A stretch of 64,000 bases of DNA from Paenilisteria riparia FSL S10-1204 (GCF_000525995.1 NZ_AODL01000021.1:23708-87707), one strand, 5' to 3'. Counted from the first letter of the stretch, positions 18,878 through 29,255 are shown. A program made the numbers and translations. The notes: generated from the sequence alone by a model not told the origin.

Positions 18878-19978
18878 TCAAAAATGACATTGGTAATGGC
18901 TATACTTTTCAATACAGCGTTTTGCACGTTCGCGGTCCTTCTCATTTTGGAACGTAATTTGCAAAATCCCCATAATATCTTCCCGCGTTTCTAAAATTTT
19001 AATATTAATCAAGCTGATTTCTTCCTGCGCCAAGAATCCTGTCACTTCCGAAATCACACCAGGATAATCTGGCACATCGACAAATAAGTCGTAAAAAGAT
19101 GGAATCGCGCCTTCCTGATGCACCGGCAACGAATCCCGAAACTCTTTTGCCGTATCGAAAAAATGATGAATCGCCGTCGCGTCTTCTTTTTCCAGCATCA
19201 CCAGCGCCTCATTCATACTATCACGCCAGTTCTCAAGCAGTTCGCGCAATGCCTCTTTATTCGAAAGCGAAATATCCGTCCACATCGTCGGATCAGAAGA
19301 AGCAATCCGCGTAATATCTCGAAACCCCCCCGCCGCTAGTCGAAAAGCCACTGGATGTTTTTGCGTAAAATCACTCGTCTGATTCACAAGGGCCGCGGCC
19401 ACAATATGCGGTAAATGGCTAAGCATTCCGGTAATCGTATCATGCTCTACAGCTGACAACTCTAAGAATTTCGCGTTGGTTCCTTCCAGCCACACTCGTA
19501 AATCTGCTACATGCTTCGGATTCTCACCCTCACTTGGCGTAAACAAATAATACGCATTCTCAAATAACAACGATTTAGCCGCTGTCACACCGCTCTTATG
19601 AGAACCCGCCATCGGATGCCCACCAATAAACACATGTCCTAATGCTTGAACAGCCGTCGCTTGTTCCATCACACGTTGCTTCGTGCTACCCGTATCAGTA
19701 ATAATAACATTCTCCTTCAACACATACGAAGGTAATTCCGCTAAGAAGCGCTCCGTTTGCTGCACTGGACAACAAAAAACAAGTAAATCCGCGCGCGACA
19801 CAACATCCGATAAATTCGTTGTACCTTCATCAATAATACCAAGTGAATCTCCTGATAAAATCGTTTGTTCCGAAATATCAACACCGATAATATGCGCCTG
19901 TGGATGTTTCGCACGAATACAAAGTGCAATCGACCCGCCAATTAGGCCAAGTCCAACAATAACGACTGTTCCTCTCAT
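18878..19978 (-). CDS. tyrA: Prephenate dehydrogenase with ACT domain
   Basis: 366 residues. It oxidatively decarboxylates prephenate to 4-hydroxyphenylpyruvate with NAD. N-terminal Rossmann loop VGLGLIGGSIAL near 7-18; the helical dimer domain holds the conserved IFIGGHPMAGSHKSG and MLSHLPHIVAAAL stretches. A C-terminal ACT domain (about 293-360, VPDYPGVISEVTGFLAQEEI) suggests feedback control by tyrosine. It follows hisC by 13 bases. Confidence 0.95.
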   Translation of the reverse strand: MRGTVVIVGLGLIGGSIALCIRAKHPQAHIIGVDISEQTILSGDSLGIIDEGTTNLSDVVSRADLLVFCCPVQQTERFLAELPSYVLKENVIITDTGSTKQRVMEQATAVQALGHVFIGGHPMAGSHKSGVTAAKSLLFENAYYLFTPSEGENPKHVADLRVWLEGTNAKFLELSAVEHDTITGMLSHLPHIVAAALVNQTSDFTQKHPVAFRLAAGGFRDITRIASSDPTMWTDISLSNKEALRELLENWRDSMNEALVMLEKEDATAIHHFFDTAKEFRDSLPVHQEGAIPSFYDLFVDVPDYPGVISEVTGFLAQEEISLINIKILETREDIMGILQITFQNEKDRERAKRCIEKYSHYQCHF

Positions 19979-19991
19979 CTTCCAAAACCCC

Positions 19992-21077
19992 TTACTTCAC
20001 TAATTGTTGTAACAACGCAATAACCGCCGCATTATCTGCTTTCGTGCCCACTGTAATCCGCACTGCTCTTGGAAAGCCTAAAGCCGAACCAGAACGCACA
20101 ATATAGCCATTCTTCTCTAAATAACGAAAGACTTCATCGGCTGGTAACCCAATATCCACCAAAACAAAATTGCCTTGCGCTGGATACACGTGCACACCCT
20201 CATTTGCCGCCGCAAAATCCTCATATTGCTTTCTGCCTGCCGCATTTTCCGCACGACAGGAAGCAATAAACGCATCATCCTTCAACGCGATTTGTGCTAA
20301 TTTTTGACCAAGTGTTGTTGTATTAAACGGCGGTCTGACGATATTAATTTGGCTAATAACGGCTTGGTTCGCCACACCATAACCAACGCGCGAACTTGCC
20401 AAACCGTAAATTTTACTAAATGTCCGCGTAATAATCAAATTCGGAAATTCATGAATCAAGTGCATATGTTTTTCCGGTTGAGGAACAACATATTCTGCAT
20501 ACGCCTCGTCCAAAACAACCAACACATCGCTAGGCACTTGACGTAAAAAATGAATGATTTCATCTAGTTCTATGTAATTACCAGACGGATTATTCGGGTT
20601 GCACAACCAAACAACGCTTGTCGATGAATCGATAGAAGCTAACATTTGCGCTAAGTCATGATTGCCCGCTTCTGTCAGTGGCACTTCTCGTAGTTCCGCA
20701 CCTTCAATACATGCATTTTGCCGATATTGTGGAAAAGTTGGTGTCGCCATCACCGTGCTTGTCGAAGGAGAAAGCAATGTCCGTGCTATTAAAGCAATCA
20801 ATTCATCCACACCACTCGTGAAAATAAGTTCTTCTTCTTCCACATCATGATACGCCGCGACTTGCGTACGTAATTCTGTCGCCCAGCCATCTGGGTAAAT
20901 TTCTAAATCTATATGAGCATCTTTCATGAACGCCGCAACTTTTGGTGAAACACCGTGCGGATTTTCATTGGAAGATAGTTTTGTAATTTCCGTTAAGCCA
21001 AGTTCGGCCATGACTTGTTCTTCGCGTTTACCGGGTTTGTAAGAATGTAGCCCCGTTAATGTTTTTTTCCACTTCAT
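19992..21077 (-). CDS. hisC: Histidinol-phosphate / aromatic amino-acid aminotransferase
   Basis: 361 residues, fold-type I PLP enzyme. The pyridoxal lysine is in [18 protein letters not shown] near 217-234; also SSNENPHG near 35 and [11 protein letters not shown] near 160. In Bacillaceae this one enzyme serves histidine synthesis and the last transamination to tyrosine and phenylalanine, which fits its place between aroH and tyrA. No other his genes are near. AGGAGGAATTG precedes the start, 13 bases after aroH. Confidence 0.94.
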   Translation of the reverse strand: MKWKKTLTGLHSYKPGKREEQVMAELGLTEITKLSSNENPHGVSPKVAAFMKDAHIDLEIYPDGWATELRTQVAAYHDVEEEELIFTSGVDELIALIARTLLSPSTSTVMATPTFPQYRQNACIEGAELREVPLTEAGNHDLAQMLASIDSSTSVVWLCNPNNPSGNYIELDEIIHFLRQVPSDVLVVLDEAYAEYVVPQPEKHMHLIHEFPNLIITRTFSKIYGLASSRVGYGVANQAVISQINIVRPPFNTTTLGQKLAQIALKDDAFIASCRAENAAGRKQYEDFAAANEGVHVYPAQGNFVLVDIGLPADEVFRYLEKNGYIVRSGSALGFPRAVRITVGTKADNAAVIALLQQLVK

Positions 21078-21090
21078 TTTACAATTCCTC

Positions 21091-21456
21091 CTATTTGGCT
21101 AAATCTGGTCGTAAAACGGTTGCACCCTCTAAATAAACATGTGTGACGTCTTGTTGCGTTACATCTCCAACTTCCGCGTTGACCATCAGCCGAATACACA
21201 TCGCAAGCGCACCCGGAACTGGAATTTCCATCACACCCATAACTGGTACAAATTGAAACCCTGCCAATTCACGAATCGGTTTGGCTGGAAATGCCGCATC
21301 AATGTCGCTTGTCACTGAGACAATGACCGAAGAAATAGCCTCTGGTTCTAATTTATTAGCGATTACTATCTCCTGAAACAAGTTTGCCGAAGCCTTATAA
21401 ATCGCTTCCGCTGTATTCGTTGTTACCGTTGTTGCACCTCTAATGCCTCTAATCAT
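21091..21456 (-). CDS. aroH: Chorismate mutase, AroH class
   Basis: 121 residues, the trimeric pseudo-alpha/beta-barrel type of Bacillus rather than the helical AroQ type. RGIRGATTV at 3-11 and [14 protein letters not shown] near 78-91 carry the arginines that hold chorismate. The start overlaps the aroB stop (ATGA). In Bacillus aroF-aroB-aroH is followed by trpEDCFBA; here hisC comes next directly, the Listeria arrangement. Confidence 0.95.
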   Translation of the reverse strand: MIRGIRGATTVTTNTAEAIYKASANLFQEIVIANKLEPEAISSVIVSVTSDIDAAFPAKPIRELAGFQFVPVMGVMEIPVPGALAMCIRLMVNAEVGDVTQQDVTHVYLEGATVLRPDLAK

Positions 21457-22544
21457 CCTTGCCCCTCCTGACTCACGCGCTTAAATGTCGCTTCAATGAC
21501 ATCATCCGTCACTTTTTGTATCGTAGGCTTGCCGATTTCCTCCAGCAAAACCATCGTTATTTCGTTAAATGTTGTTTTTTTGTCGTGTTTCATATGTTCT
21601 AATAGTACATCAAAATCAAGATTTTTTGGCAAATGAACCTCATATCCTAGCGCCGCCAGCCATTTCAACAACGCATTTTTATCGAAATCAAGGCCGAGCA
21701 ACTGCTCACTCATATCTAGCGCGTAAATCATGCCAAATGTAATCGACTCACCGTGAAGCCACTTACCAAATGCACCGTAAGCCTCCATCGCATGACCAAA
21801 CGTATGACCAAAATTAAGAAATGCTCGAATACCTTGCTCCGTCTCATCTCGCGAAACAATCTCCGCCTTAATCGCAATCCCTCGCGCCAAGTACGGTGTC
21901 AAGTCCACCTCATATAAATCACGTGGCATCTTGTAAGTCTCCATCAATTCCACAAGCATAGCCGGATCGCGGATAAGCGCATGTTTCACTAATTCCGCAA
22001 ACCCAGATCGCATTTCCCGCTCCGATAAAGTACCAAATAAAGACGTATCATAAATCACAGCTTCCGGTTGATAAAAATTTCCAACCATATTTTTGCCTAG
22101 CGGATGATTAATCGCGACTTTCCCACCAACCGCACTATCATGCGCCAGCACCGTCGTTGGCAATTGATAAAAAGCAATGCCTCGCATATACGTCGCAGCC
22201 ACAAAACCACCCAAATCTCCAATCACGCCACCACCAAAAGCGACCAAGACCGATTTACGATCCAGTCCAGCCTCTATTGCTTTTGTCATCGCATCCTCAT
22301 AAACCGCAAATGTTTTCGCTTCCTCACCTGCAGGCGTCACGTAGTAGGATACCTTTTCAAGTGGAGCAAGCAGTTCATCTAATTTATTCAAATGTACTTT
22401 CGCAACATTGGCATCCGTCATCACAAATACTTGCGAAAAACGACTAAGTTCGGACACTAAGCTCTCCGCCTGTTCATGAAGTGCGTTTTTGCTAATATAA
22501 ACTGGATATACTTTATCCTTCGTCGTCACTGTGATTTCTGCCAT
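21453..22544 (-). CDS. aroB: 3-Dehydroquinate synthase
   Basis: 363 residues. It cyclises DAHP to 3-dehydroquinate using NAD and a metal. Signatures: AFGGGVIGDLGGFVAATYMRG near 106, PTTVLAHDSAVGGKVAINHP near 129-148 and the metal histidines in NFGHTFGHAME near 243. It starts 2 bases after the aroC stop and overlaps aroH, consistent with tight co-translation. Confidence 0.97.
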   Translation of the reverse strand: MAEITVTTKDKVYPVYISKNALHEQAESLVSELSRFSQVFVMTDANVAKVHLNKLDELLAPLEKVSYYVTPAGEEAKTFAVYEDAMTKAIEAGLDRKSVLVAFGGGVIGDLGGFVAATYMRGIAFYQLPTTVLAHDSAVGGKVAINHPLGKNMVGNFYQPEAVIYDTSLFGTLSEREMRSGFAELVKHALIRDPAMLVELMETYKMPRDLYEVDLTPYLARGIAIKAEIVSRDETEQGIRAFLNFGHTFGHAMEAYGAFGKWLHGESITFGMIYALDMSEQLLGLDFDKNALLKWLAALGYEVHLPKNLDFDVLLEHMKHDKKTTFNEITMVLLEEIGKPTIQKVTDDVIEATFKRVSQEGQG

Positions 22545-22546
22545 CT

Positions 22547-23713
22547 TTAAAACTCCTTCGTCATAGCACGATGTTCCTCCACATGCGCGCGAAGCACATC
22601 AAAACGATCGCTATCAAATTTATCTAAAACGGCTTGGGCAACTTCCCAAGCAACAACGGCTTCAGCAACAACACTCGCTGCAGGAACCGCGCAACTATCT
22701 GAACGTTCCACACTCGCATTAAAAACTTCCTTCGAATCAATGTCTACACTTTGCAGTGGCTTGTACAGCGTCGGAATCGGCTTCATGACACCACGAACAA
22801 CAATTGGCATCCCGTTCGTCATACCGCCTTCAAAACCACCCAAATTATTCGTCCGTCTCGTATAGCCATCTTCTTCGGACCATAAAATTTCATCCATCAC
22901 TTCACTACCTGGCTTGCGTGCCGCCTCAAAACCAACACCAAACTCTGCACCTTTAAACGCATTGATGCTCACGATGGCTTGCGCAATTTTAGCATCTAAT
23001 TTACGATCCCATTGCACGTAACTGCCTAGACCCGCTGGTACGCCACCAACAACAACTTCCACAATGCCACCAATCGTATCACCATTTTTCTTCGCGTCAT
23101 CGATTTTTTGCTTCATTTCTTCTTCTTTGGCCGTATCTAAGCAACGTACTGACGATGCTTCCGAGATTTCTTGAATTTCTTTAATCGAGTAGTCCCGCGT
23201 CAATTCTGCGCGAACACCACCGATTTCGAGCACATGACCTGCCACTTCAATACCAAGTTCCGCAAGCAGCTTCTTCGCAATCGCACCTGCCGCCACACGT
23301 ACCGTTGTTTCACGAGCCGAAGAACGCTCTAACACATTTCTCATATCGCGATGCCCGTACTTCATGCCACCGACCAGATCCGCGTGACCTGGACGTGGAC
23401 GGGAAACTCTGCGCGACGCCTCATTTTTCTCAGGAACAGGCTCAATGCTCATTACAGTTTCCCATTTCTTCCAATCTTTATTCTCCACAAAAATAGCAAC
23501 AGGCGAACCCATCGTTTTGCCGTGACGAATCCCTGCTGAAATCTGCGCACGATCCGTCTCAATCCGCATCCTAGCGCCGCGACCGTGACCGCCTTGACGT
23601 CTTGTCAATTCTTTATTAATATCTTCTGCTAAAAGAGGCATCCCTGCTGGTAATCCCTCAATAATTGTCGTAAGGCCTGGGCCATGCGATTCTCCCGCTG
23701 TTAAGTATCTCAT
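22547..23713 (-). CDS. aroC: Chorismate synthase
   Basis: 388 residues from ATG 23713; a longer in-frame TTG start is possible but AGGAAG lies correctly before this ATG. It removes phosphate from EPSP to give chorismate with reduced FMN. Family motifs: [18 protein letters not shown] at 7-24, [12 protein letters not shown] near 39-50, RPRPGHADL near 110, and [18 protein letters not shown]. Called aroF in Bacillus/Listeria naming. First gene of the aroC-aroB-aroH-hisC-tyrA-aroA run; an intergenic repeat element lies upstream. Confidence 0.97.
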   Translation of the reverse strand: MRYLTAGESHGPGLTTIIEGLPAGMPLLAEDINKELTRRQGGHGRGARMRIETDRAQISAGIRHGKTMGSPVAIFVENKDWKKWETVMSIEPVPEKNEASRRVSRPRPGHADLVGGMKYGHRDMRNVLERSSARETTVRVAAGAIAKKLLAELGIEVAGHVLEIGGVRAELTRDYSIKEIQEISEASSVRCLDTAKEEEMKQKIDDAKKNGDTIGGIVEVVVGGVPAGLGSYVQWDRKLDAKIAQAIVSINAFKGAEFGVGFEAARKPGSEVMDEILWSEEDGYTRRTNNLGGFEGGMTNGMPIVVRGVMKPIPTLYKPLQSVDIDSKEVFNASVERSDSCAVPAASVVAEAVVAWEVAQAVLDKFDSDRFDVLRAHVEEHRAMTKEF

Positions 23714-23831
23714 CTTCTCTACTTCCTTTCCATTTTTCAATCTATTAAAAACTAAAAATATTTTAGCGCTTTAAAGTGTATTTGTAATATCATATCATAA
23801 TTCCAACCCGACGTAAACAGAAAATAACGAA

Positions 23832-24053
23832 AGAGGATGGAACATAACCCAAATAAATCGGCGACAAGCGCTCGCATTCAGGGGATGCGGCAGACTTCCG
23901 GTTCTCACATACACCAGTATGCTCCGCTTCCGGCTTCCACCACATCCCCTGAATACAAACGCTTTCGCTCGATTTGTGTAAAGCAAAATTTTCGTCCTAC
24001 CCAAAGTAAATGGCCCAGCGGTTTTGCTTTATCTTGAGTTTGTTCCAACCTCC
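23832..24053. repeat. Nested-hairpin intergenic repeat, copy A (fills the ndk-aroC gap)
   Basis: This stretch has no gene. The outer stem pairs GAGGATGGAACA (from 23833) with TGTTCCAACCTCC (to 24052). Inside are two arms. Arm 1 begins AAATAAATCGGCGACAAGCG and closes with CGCTTTCGCTCGATTTGTGT; its core is CATTCAGGGGATG against CATCCCCTGAATAC. Arm 2 pairs AAAGCAAAA with GGTTTTGCTTT. The same conserved arm-1 borders occur at 36.25, 48.71 and 63.81 kb. It has no protein of its own. The T/A flanks are weak, so it is not a plain terminator. Confidence 0.75.
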
Positions 24054-24071
24054 ATCTATTCCTTATCCAGT

Positions 24072-24515
24072 TTATAACCAAACATCGATGGCTTTCTCAT
24101 ACGAAATCAATTCCTCTTCCTTGAAAAAAAGACCGATTTCCCGTTGCGCACTTTCCGGCGAATCCGAACCGTGAATCACATTCCGATTCATATGTACCGC
24201 CAAATCCCCGCGCATCGTTCCTTGCTCTGCTTCTAGCGGGTTTGTTTTCCCCATCATATGACGCGCAAGTGAAATCACCTCATCACCTTCCCAAACCATT
24301 GCAAAAACTGGCCCAGACGTGATAAATGCTAATAAATCTGGAAAAAATGCTTTGCCGACATGCTCCGCATAATGTTGTTTTGCGAGCTCCTCATCGATTT
24401 GCATGAATTTGGCGCCGACCAATTTCAGTCCTTTTTTCTCCAAGCGACTCACAATTTCACCAATAAGTCCACGCTGTACACCATCTGGTTTTACCATTAA
24501 ATACGTTCTTTCCAT
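24072..24515 (-). CDS. ndk: Nucleoside diphosphate kinase
   Basis: 147 residues. It transfers the gamma-phosphate of ATP to nucleoside diphosphates through a phospho-histidine. The active site [16 protein letters not shown] is near 113-128 with His116, and the N-terminus [20 protein letters not shown] is typical. Its place directly after hepT is the conserved folE-hepS-menG-hepT-ndk order. Confidence 0.97.
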   Translation of the reverse strand: MERTYLMVKPDGVQRGLIGEIVSRLEKKGLKLVGAKFMQIDEELAKQHYAEHVGKAFFPDLLAFITSGPVFAMVWEGDEVISLARHMMGKTNPLEAEQGTMRGDLAVHMNRNVIHGSDSPESAQREIGLFFKEEELISYEKAIDVWL

Positions 24516-24528
24516 AGCTCATGCCTCC

Positions 24529-25494
24529 CTAGTATTTTCGTTTATCTAAAAACTGCACGATTTGCTTCAACGGTTTTAATTCTTTGGAAGGCGGGAACTC
24601 ATCTAAAATTCCGATGGCCTTTTGTAAATAGGTTTCTGCAATTGCTTCTGATTTAGCGATAGCTCCTGATGCCTTAATCGTCTCAATGAACGGCGCCATA
24701 TCCTCTTTCGTCGTTGTTTCTGAAATCTGACGAAGCTGCGCACGAAACGCCTTGTCTTCCATTGCAAAAAAGACAGGCAACGTCACATTTCCTTGGCGCA
24801 AGTCCTCTCCTGCAGGTTTTCCGAGCGTTTTCTCTGATCCGGTAAAATCCAATACATCATCGGTAATCTGGAAAGACATTCCCACATAATACCCGAACAA
24901 GAAAAGTTTGCGATGCCACTTCGAATCGAGCTGAGCCACAATACCGCCAAGTTCGCAACTCGCCGCAATCAATAATGCCGTTTTGCGCTTAATGCGACGC
25001 AAATACGTCCTTACATTTTGCTCAAAATCGTATTTTGCGCGTAACTGTTCAATTTCACCAACAGCCAATTCGACCGTTACTTTCGAAAGCACTTGATGCG
25101 CCTCTAAGTTAGCAATTTTGGTCATGTATTCGAGTGATTTGGCAAATAGAAAATCGCCAGTATACATAGCCACATGGTTGCCCCACTTCGATTTAATCGT
25201 CGGCAAGCCGCGCCTGACATCCGCATCATCCACCACATCATCATGCACAATGGAAGCCATATGTATTAACTCCACCGCAACAGCCGCCTGCTCTACTTGA
25301 TTCCACTGAAACTGGCCGAGCCGTGCCGTTAAACAAACAAAAATTGGCCGAATCCGCTTTCCACCAGCATTGAGCAGTTGTAACGCAGCTTCTTCCACTA
25401 GCGGTGCTTGTTCGGATTTCACAGCAAGTCGCAACTCTTCCTCGATTGCCGCTACATCCGCTTGAATATTAGAATATAGAAAATTAAGTTTCAT
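24529..25494 (-). CDS. hepT: Heptaprenyl diphosphate synthase, component II
   Basis: 321 residues from ATG 25494, preceded by AGGTGGGG; an in-frame GTG three codons earlier overlaps that site. The catalytic polyprenyl synthase subunit shows both aspartate-rich motifs: HDDVVDDADVRRG (first) and QITDDVLDFTG (second). With HepS it makes the C35 side chain of menaquinone-7. Tightly packed between menG and ndk. Confidence 0.95.
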   Translation of the reverse strand: MKLNFLYSNIQADVAAIEEELRLAVKSEQAPLVEEAALQLLNAGGKRIRPIFVCLTARLGQFQWNQVEQAAVAVELIHMASIVHDDVVDDADVRRGLPTIKSKWGNHVAMYTGDFLFAKSLEYMTKIANLEAHQVLSKVTVELAVGEIEQLRAKYDFEQNVRTYLRRIKRKTALLIAASCELGGIVAQLDSKWHRKLFLFGYYVGMSFQITDDVLDFTGSEKTLGKPAGEDLRQGNVTLPVFFAMEDKAFRAQLRQISETTTKEDMAPFIETIKASGAIAKSEAIAETYLQKAIGILDEFPPSKELKPLKQIVQFLDKRKY

Positions 25495-25503
25495 CTGCCC
25501 CAC

Positions 25504-26218
25504 CTATTGTTCCTTCTTTTTATACCCAAAATGCGTCGCGCTTGCTCCACCACTATGCGGAACATAACGAACATGGTCAAATCCAGCCTCTTGAAACATA
25601 TTTGCCAACTTCTTCATACCTGGGAAACTACGCGTTGATTCTTCTAGCCACGCATATTCTTCATAACTCTTCGCAAAAAGTTTACCCATTAACGGCATCA
25701 TATGGCGGAAATAAAAGAAGAACAACTGATTGTAACCTGGAATCGTTGGTGTGGATGTATCTAAACAAGTGAGCAAGCCACCTGGTTTTAACACACGATA
25801 CATCTCCTGTAACACCGTCATATAATCCGGAACGTTTCGCAACCCAAAACCAATCGTCACATAATCAAACGAATCATCCGCAAACGGTAATTCCATAGCA
25901 TTCCCGTGCATCAACACAATGTTTTCCAGTCCCGTAGTAGTGACTTTTTCTTTTCCTACTTCTAACATGTTCTCACTGAAATCCAGCCCAATAACCGAAC
26001 CAGATGCCCCTACAGCCTCTGCCATAGTAATCGTCCAATCCGCCGTGCCACAACAAACATCAAGTGCCGACGCGCCTTCTCTCACACGCATTAATTCCAT
26101 TGTTTTCTTACGCCACTTTGCATGTAATCGGAAGCTAATCAAGCTATTCATTCGGTCATAACTTGGAGAAATTTTTTCAAATACATTGTGCACTTTTTTG
26201 TTCTTTTGTTTCCATCAT
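25504..26218 (-). CDS. menG: Demethylmenaquinone methyltransferase (frameshifted near its start)
   Basis: Intended length ~237 residues. The first ATG pair (26218/26215) follows AAGGAG and reads METKEQK, then an extra A in the run 26194-26199 (six, five expected) throws the frame. Downstream, [17 protein letters not shown] continues intact to the stop. Methyltransferase motifs: [25 protein letters not shown] and the UbiE/MenG signatures [10 protein letters not shown] and GFGLRNVPD. It makes menaquinone from demethylmenaquinone with SAM, fitting its place between hepS and hepT. Menaquinone is essential for respiration here, so a real null is unlikely. Confidence 0.9.
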
Positions 26219-26232
26219 TTTATCATTTCTCC

Positions 26233-26997
26233 TTATTGTCCGAGTAGCTCTTGCAACCTTTTCTCTGTCATTTCAGAAATCGCAAGCCCATTCTTATTTG
26301 CCTTTATCTCCATTTTCACTGTCACGATTAAATCTTCTAACCATGTCACAAAATCAGCCTGTGCATTCATCGCCATATAGCCATGCTCATACGCTGTTTT
26401 GAATAACGATTCACCTTTTTGGAGCCATTTCTTGCGCTCATCTAATAAATACCTCAACAAAATCGCGTATGCGCCAACTTGCACAAATGTTTCGCTACAT
26501 TCAAAATGCATCGCAAATTTTTCGAAAATCGCGGTTTTGGATTTCACTAAATGTGCTAGATAATCCTCGTCACCTGTAATATGCAGTTGATACAAGTTCA
26601 CCTTCGCTTCATTCGTCTCCTGCACCCCGCGCTGTAAAGTTGCCAACAAATCAATCATGCCAAACTCGGCTAATGTACGGTAATATAAACTACTATAAAA
26701 ATCGCCCGCAAGCACCGTCAACTGTCTTTCCTGCGACGTTTGCCGCGTGCGATCGGTCACTTCATCAATGCCATCATGCGTATCATGCGCTAAAATAACA
26801 TACAGTGTTGCGCCAATCACTTGGTTGGCTACACTATCATCCACATCCGTTCCTCTAATCGCCTCATGTAGCCACAGCATCTGATCTTTATCCACTTCCG
26901 GTCCTTCAAAATTCTCCCCAAGAAATCGATACGTCGTCCGATCTAAGACAAGTGCTTCCACCTGCTTTAACTGCGCTACGCCACCTTGATAACTCAT
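26233..26997 (-). CDS. hepS: Heptaprenyl diphosphate synthase, component I
   Basis: 254 residues from ATG 26997 (AGGGGA eight bases upstream); the open frame extends 12 codons further without a ribosome site. HepS is the non-catalytic partner of HepT: all-helical, poorly conserved, with the recognisable ILAHDTHDGIDEV stretch near 80. Position between folE and menG is diagnostic. The stop is 14 bases before the menG start. Confidence 0.88.
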   Translation of the reverse strand: MSYQGGVAQLKQVEALVLDRTTYRFLGENFEGPEVDKDQMLWLHEAIRGTDVDDSVANQVIGATLYVILAHDTHDGIDEVTDRTRQTSQERQLTVLAGDFYSSLYYRTLAEFGMIDLLATLQRGVQETNEAKVNLYQLHITGDEDYLAHLVKSKTAIFEKFAMHFECSETFVQVGAYAILLRYLLDERKKWLQKGESLFKTAYEHGYMAMNAQADFVTWLEDLIVTVKMEIKANKNGLAISEMTEKRLQELLGQ

Positions 26998-27082
26998 TGA
27001 CAAAATCCCCTTCAAAACTCGTTTATCACACACTATAAATTATAGCATAATCATTACAAAAACTGCTATATCTACTCATTCG

Positions 27083-27649
27083 TTAATTTTTAATTAGAGC
27101 CATCACTTCACTGCGTAGCTTATCATCATTTCTAAAAGCACCACGAACCGCACTAGTTACTGTCTTAGCACCAGGTTTATTCACGCCACGAATCGTCATA
27201 CACATATGCTCTGCTTCTACGATGACCATAACGCCAAGCGGTTTTAGTTTGTCCATCATAATTTCGGCTACTGTTGTTGTAATCCGTTCTTGTAACTGCG
27301 GACGTTTACTCACATCGTCTACGACACGTGCAAGCTTACTAAGCCCAGCAACGCGACCATTTTGCGGTAAATAAGCGACATGCGCGACTCCAAAAAACGG
27401 CACTAAATGGTGCTCACACATCGATGAAAATCGAATATCTTTGACCAACACTAGTTCTTCATGTTGTTCCTCAAACACAGTATTAAAATGGACCGATGGA
27501 TCTTTTCTTAGTCCAGAAAATACTTCTTCGTACATTCTTGCTACGCGCATTGGTGTATCTAAAAGGCCTTCGCGTTCTGGATTTTCACCGACTGCTTCTA
27601 GTATAACTTTTACTGCATCTGCAATTTTCTGTTTATCTATTTGCTCCAT
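27083..27649 (-). CDS. folE: GTP cyclohydrolase I
   Basis: 188 residues. First step of folate synthesis, GTP to 7,8-dihydroneopterin triphosphate. Zinc and active-site motifs: [20 protein letters not shown] near 75-94 (Cys and His ligands) and HMCMTIRGV near 147-155. The C-terminus [16 protein letters not shown] is typical. AAAGGGG before ATG. In Bacillus mtrA(folE)-mtrB precede hepS; no mtrB (TRAP) is present here, matching the missing trp genes. Confidence 0.96.
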   Translation of the reverse strand: MEQIDKQKIADAVKVILEAVGENPEREGLLDTPMRVARMYEEVFSGLRKDPSVHFNTVFEEQHEELVLVKDIRFSSMCEHHLVPFFGVAHVAYLPQNGRVAGLSKLARVVDDVSKRPQLQERITTTVAEIMMDKLKPLGVMVIVEAEHMCMTIRGVNKPGAKTVTSAVRGAFRNDDKLRSEVMALIKN

Positions 27650-27757
27650 TAGTATTCCCCTTTACAAACCCGTTATAACCTACCTCGCTATTTTAACATA
27701 GGTAGGATATGAGGTAAATGTTAATTGCTTGGAGATTGGACGTTTCGCTGGATAAAT

Positions 27758-28361
27758 TCAAGATGTCACATCTGCTTCTATAAAACAAACCGCAGAATCA
27801 TCCCAATATTTTTTGTAAATTGGGGTCGCTTTATCGGCTAGATTTAGTTGATACATGCGGAATGTAACAAGTTGATTTTTTGGTTGCCATTGTTCTTCGT
27901 AAGAATATTGGTAGTGCATGCCGAGTTGAATCATCACGCCGCCGCTTCGAGGATTGTTTCTGTCGTGTGTCGCCGTGACGAACGGAATGCCGTCTTTTTT
28001 TGCCTGTGCAAGAATGGCTTGACCGGCTTCTGTTACAATACCTTGATGCCAAAATTCTTTGGTAAGGCCGTATCCTAAGTCGTGGCTGTCGCTCATGCTG
28101 ATGTGTATGTAGCCAATTGGGATGTTGTCTTCTTTTAGACAAATCGCGTATTGATAGGCTTGCTTTTGTTTGTAGGCAGCGGCGTATTGGTTTTCCCAGT
28201 AGTTTTTTGCGTCGGTGTGGTTTTTTTAAGGGAAACATGGGTAGGAATTTATTTACTTCTTTGTCGCTGTGTATGTTTAGTAAGGCTGGTAGGTCGGATG
28301 GGGTGAATTTTCTTAGTGTTAGTCTGTTGGTTTGGAGGGGTGGGGTGTTTTGGATGGACAT
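27758..28361 (-). CDS. GNAT-family N-acetyltransferase (frameshifted)
   Basis: Intended ~200 residues. The N-terminal part (IQNTPPLQTNRLTLRKFTPSDL...FLPMFPLK) breaks at the T run 28221-28227 (seven; six expected). The other frame then continues through NDHTDAKNYW-like sequence into IPIGYIHISMSDSHDLGYGLTKEFWHQGIVTEAG, the acetyl-CoA site of RimJ/RimL-like enzymes, ending EADVTS. Such enzymes acetylate ribosomal protein N-termini or small molecules; the substrate is unknown. It stands alone. Confidence 0.8.
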
Positions 28362-28444
28362 CGGATTATCACATCGGTTGGGATTTTGGTTGGTGCTAAG
28401 GGTGTTTGCGTTTAGGATTTGAGAAGATGTAGCAATAGATTAAA

Positions 28445-28520
28445 CCCATGGATTAACCCATCGCTTCGCTCACGCTTATGTTGTTGGCGTAATTCATTGC
28501 ATTCAAACGCCACCAACAAC
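28445..28520. repeat. Intergenic hairpin repeat, related to the 30.3 kb copy (copy F)
   Basis: The unit GGATTAACCCATCGCTTCGCTCACGCTTATG is nearly the reverse complement of the 30.4 kb unit (GGATTAATCC.. and CACTTCGCTCACTATTAT). It is joined to a hairpin in which GTTGTTGGCGT pairs with ACGCCACCAACAAC. It lies between hup and the acetyltransferase gene. No coding capacity. Confidence 0.55.
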
Positions 28521-28547
28521 AAAAAAAGAGCCCAAAGACTCTTTTTC
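28521..28547 (-). terminator. Terminator after hup
   Basis: Minus strand AAAGAGTC-TTTG-GGCTCTTTTTTT: a seven-base stem, tetraloop and seven-T tail, 22 bases after the hup stop. Confidence 0.85.
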
Positions 28548-28569
28548 CGTGCTTAAAAAGTGTATGTAA

Positions 28570-28845
28570 TTATTTAACAGCTTCTTTAAGCGCCTTACCT
28601 GGTTTGAATGCAGGAACTTTGCTTGCAGGAATGTCAATCTCTTCCTTTGTACGTGGGTTGCGACCTTTACGAGCAGCACGTTCACGTACTTCAAAGTTAC
28701 CAAATCCGATTAATTGAACTTTTTCACCTTTAGATAAAGAAGTTTGGATTGTTTCAAAAACAGCTTCTACAGCTTTAGCAGCGTCTTTTTTAGAAAGATC
28801 TGCAAGCTCAGCTACGCTATTTACTAAATCAGTTTTGTTTGCCAT
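28570..28845 (-). CDS. hup: DNA-binding protein HU
   Basis: 91 residues, the standard HU length. Nucleoid protein that bends and compacts DNA as a dimer. N-terminus [20 protein letters not shown], the beta-arm [20 protein letters not shown] (about 46-65) and the DNA-contacting PAFKPGKAL near the end are all present. A perfect AAGGAGGTGA ribosome site suggests strong translation. A promoter-like pair and a structured leader lie upstream. Confidence 0.97.
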   Translation of the reverse strand: MANKTDLVNSVAELADLSKKDAAKAVEAVFETIQTSLSKGEKVQLIGFGNFEVRERAARKGRNPRTKEEIDIPASKVPAFKPGKALKEAVK

Positions 28846-29000
28846 TGTGTTTCACCTCCTTAAGAGAATAATACCAAGTGTTCAGGTCTTAGCTAACACT
28901 TTCTTATTCATTTTCCAAAATAAGCTAAACTTCTATGGAAATTCTCAGAAGAATTTCGGCTGGAATGGCATTTTACTGCCGTTTCAGTAATTCTGATAAA

Positions 29001-29029
29001 AGATTATCACATTCTTCTTACAACTGCAA
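29001..29029 (-). promoter_or_regulatory. Putative hup promoter
   Basis: Minus strand TTGCAG, 17 bases, TAATCT with a TG just before the -10. It gives hup an untranslated leader of ~150 bases containing a GGCA...TGCC hairpin within a larger CAGAATT / AATTCTTCTG pairing. The 410-base gap 28846-29255 holds otherwise only A/T-rich sequence. Confidence 0.45.
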
Positions 29030-29255
29030 GGATTTAGAAGCGAAAGTTAAAAAAAATTCACAAACTTTTTTTTCTTAAATCTTCTTAGTCCTAGTTGCAC
29101 AAACGTGATTATATCAAGCTGTTAAGCATAATACTAACGCGAGAGTCCTATAATAGCAAGTAAAAACACGCCAAATAGCAAAAATAGTTCAAATTCCTTA
29201 AAAAAAAACGCCTAAATCTGCTCCTTTGCCTGAAAACTCTAGGTTTCAACTACTA

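Noticed and set aside
23837..24037. Plus-strand open frame inside repeat copy A, and a minus-strand one
   Set aside because: They follow hairpin arms, are not shared by other copies, and lack ribosome sites.
23832..24053. Repeat elements as insertion sequences
   Set aside because: No transposase, no clear terminal inverted repeats with target duplications, and the copies differ inside while keeping structure.
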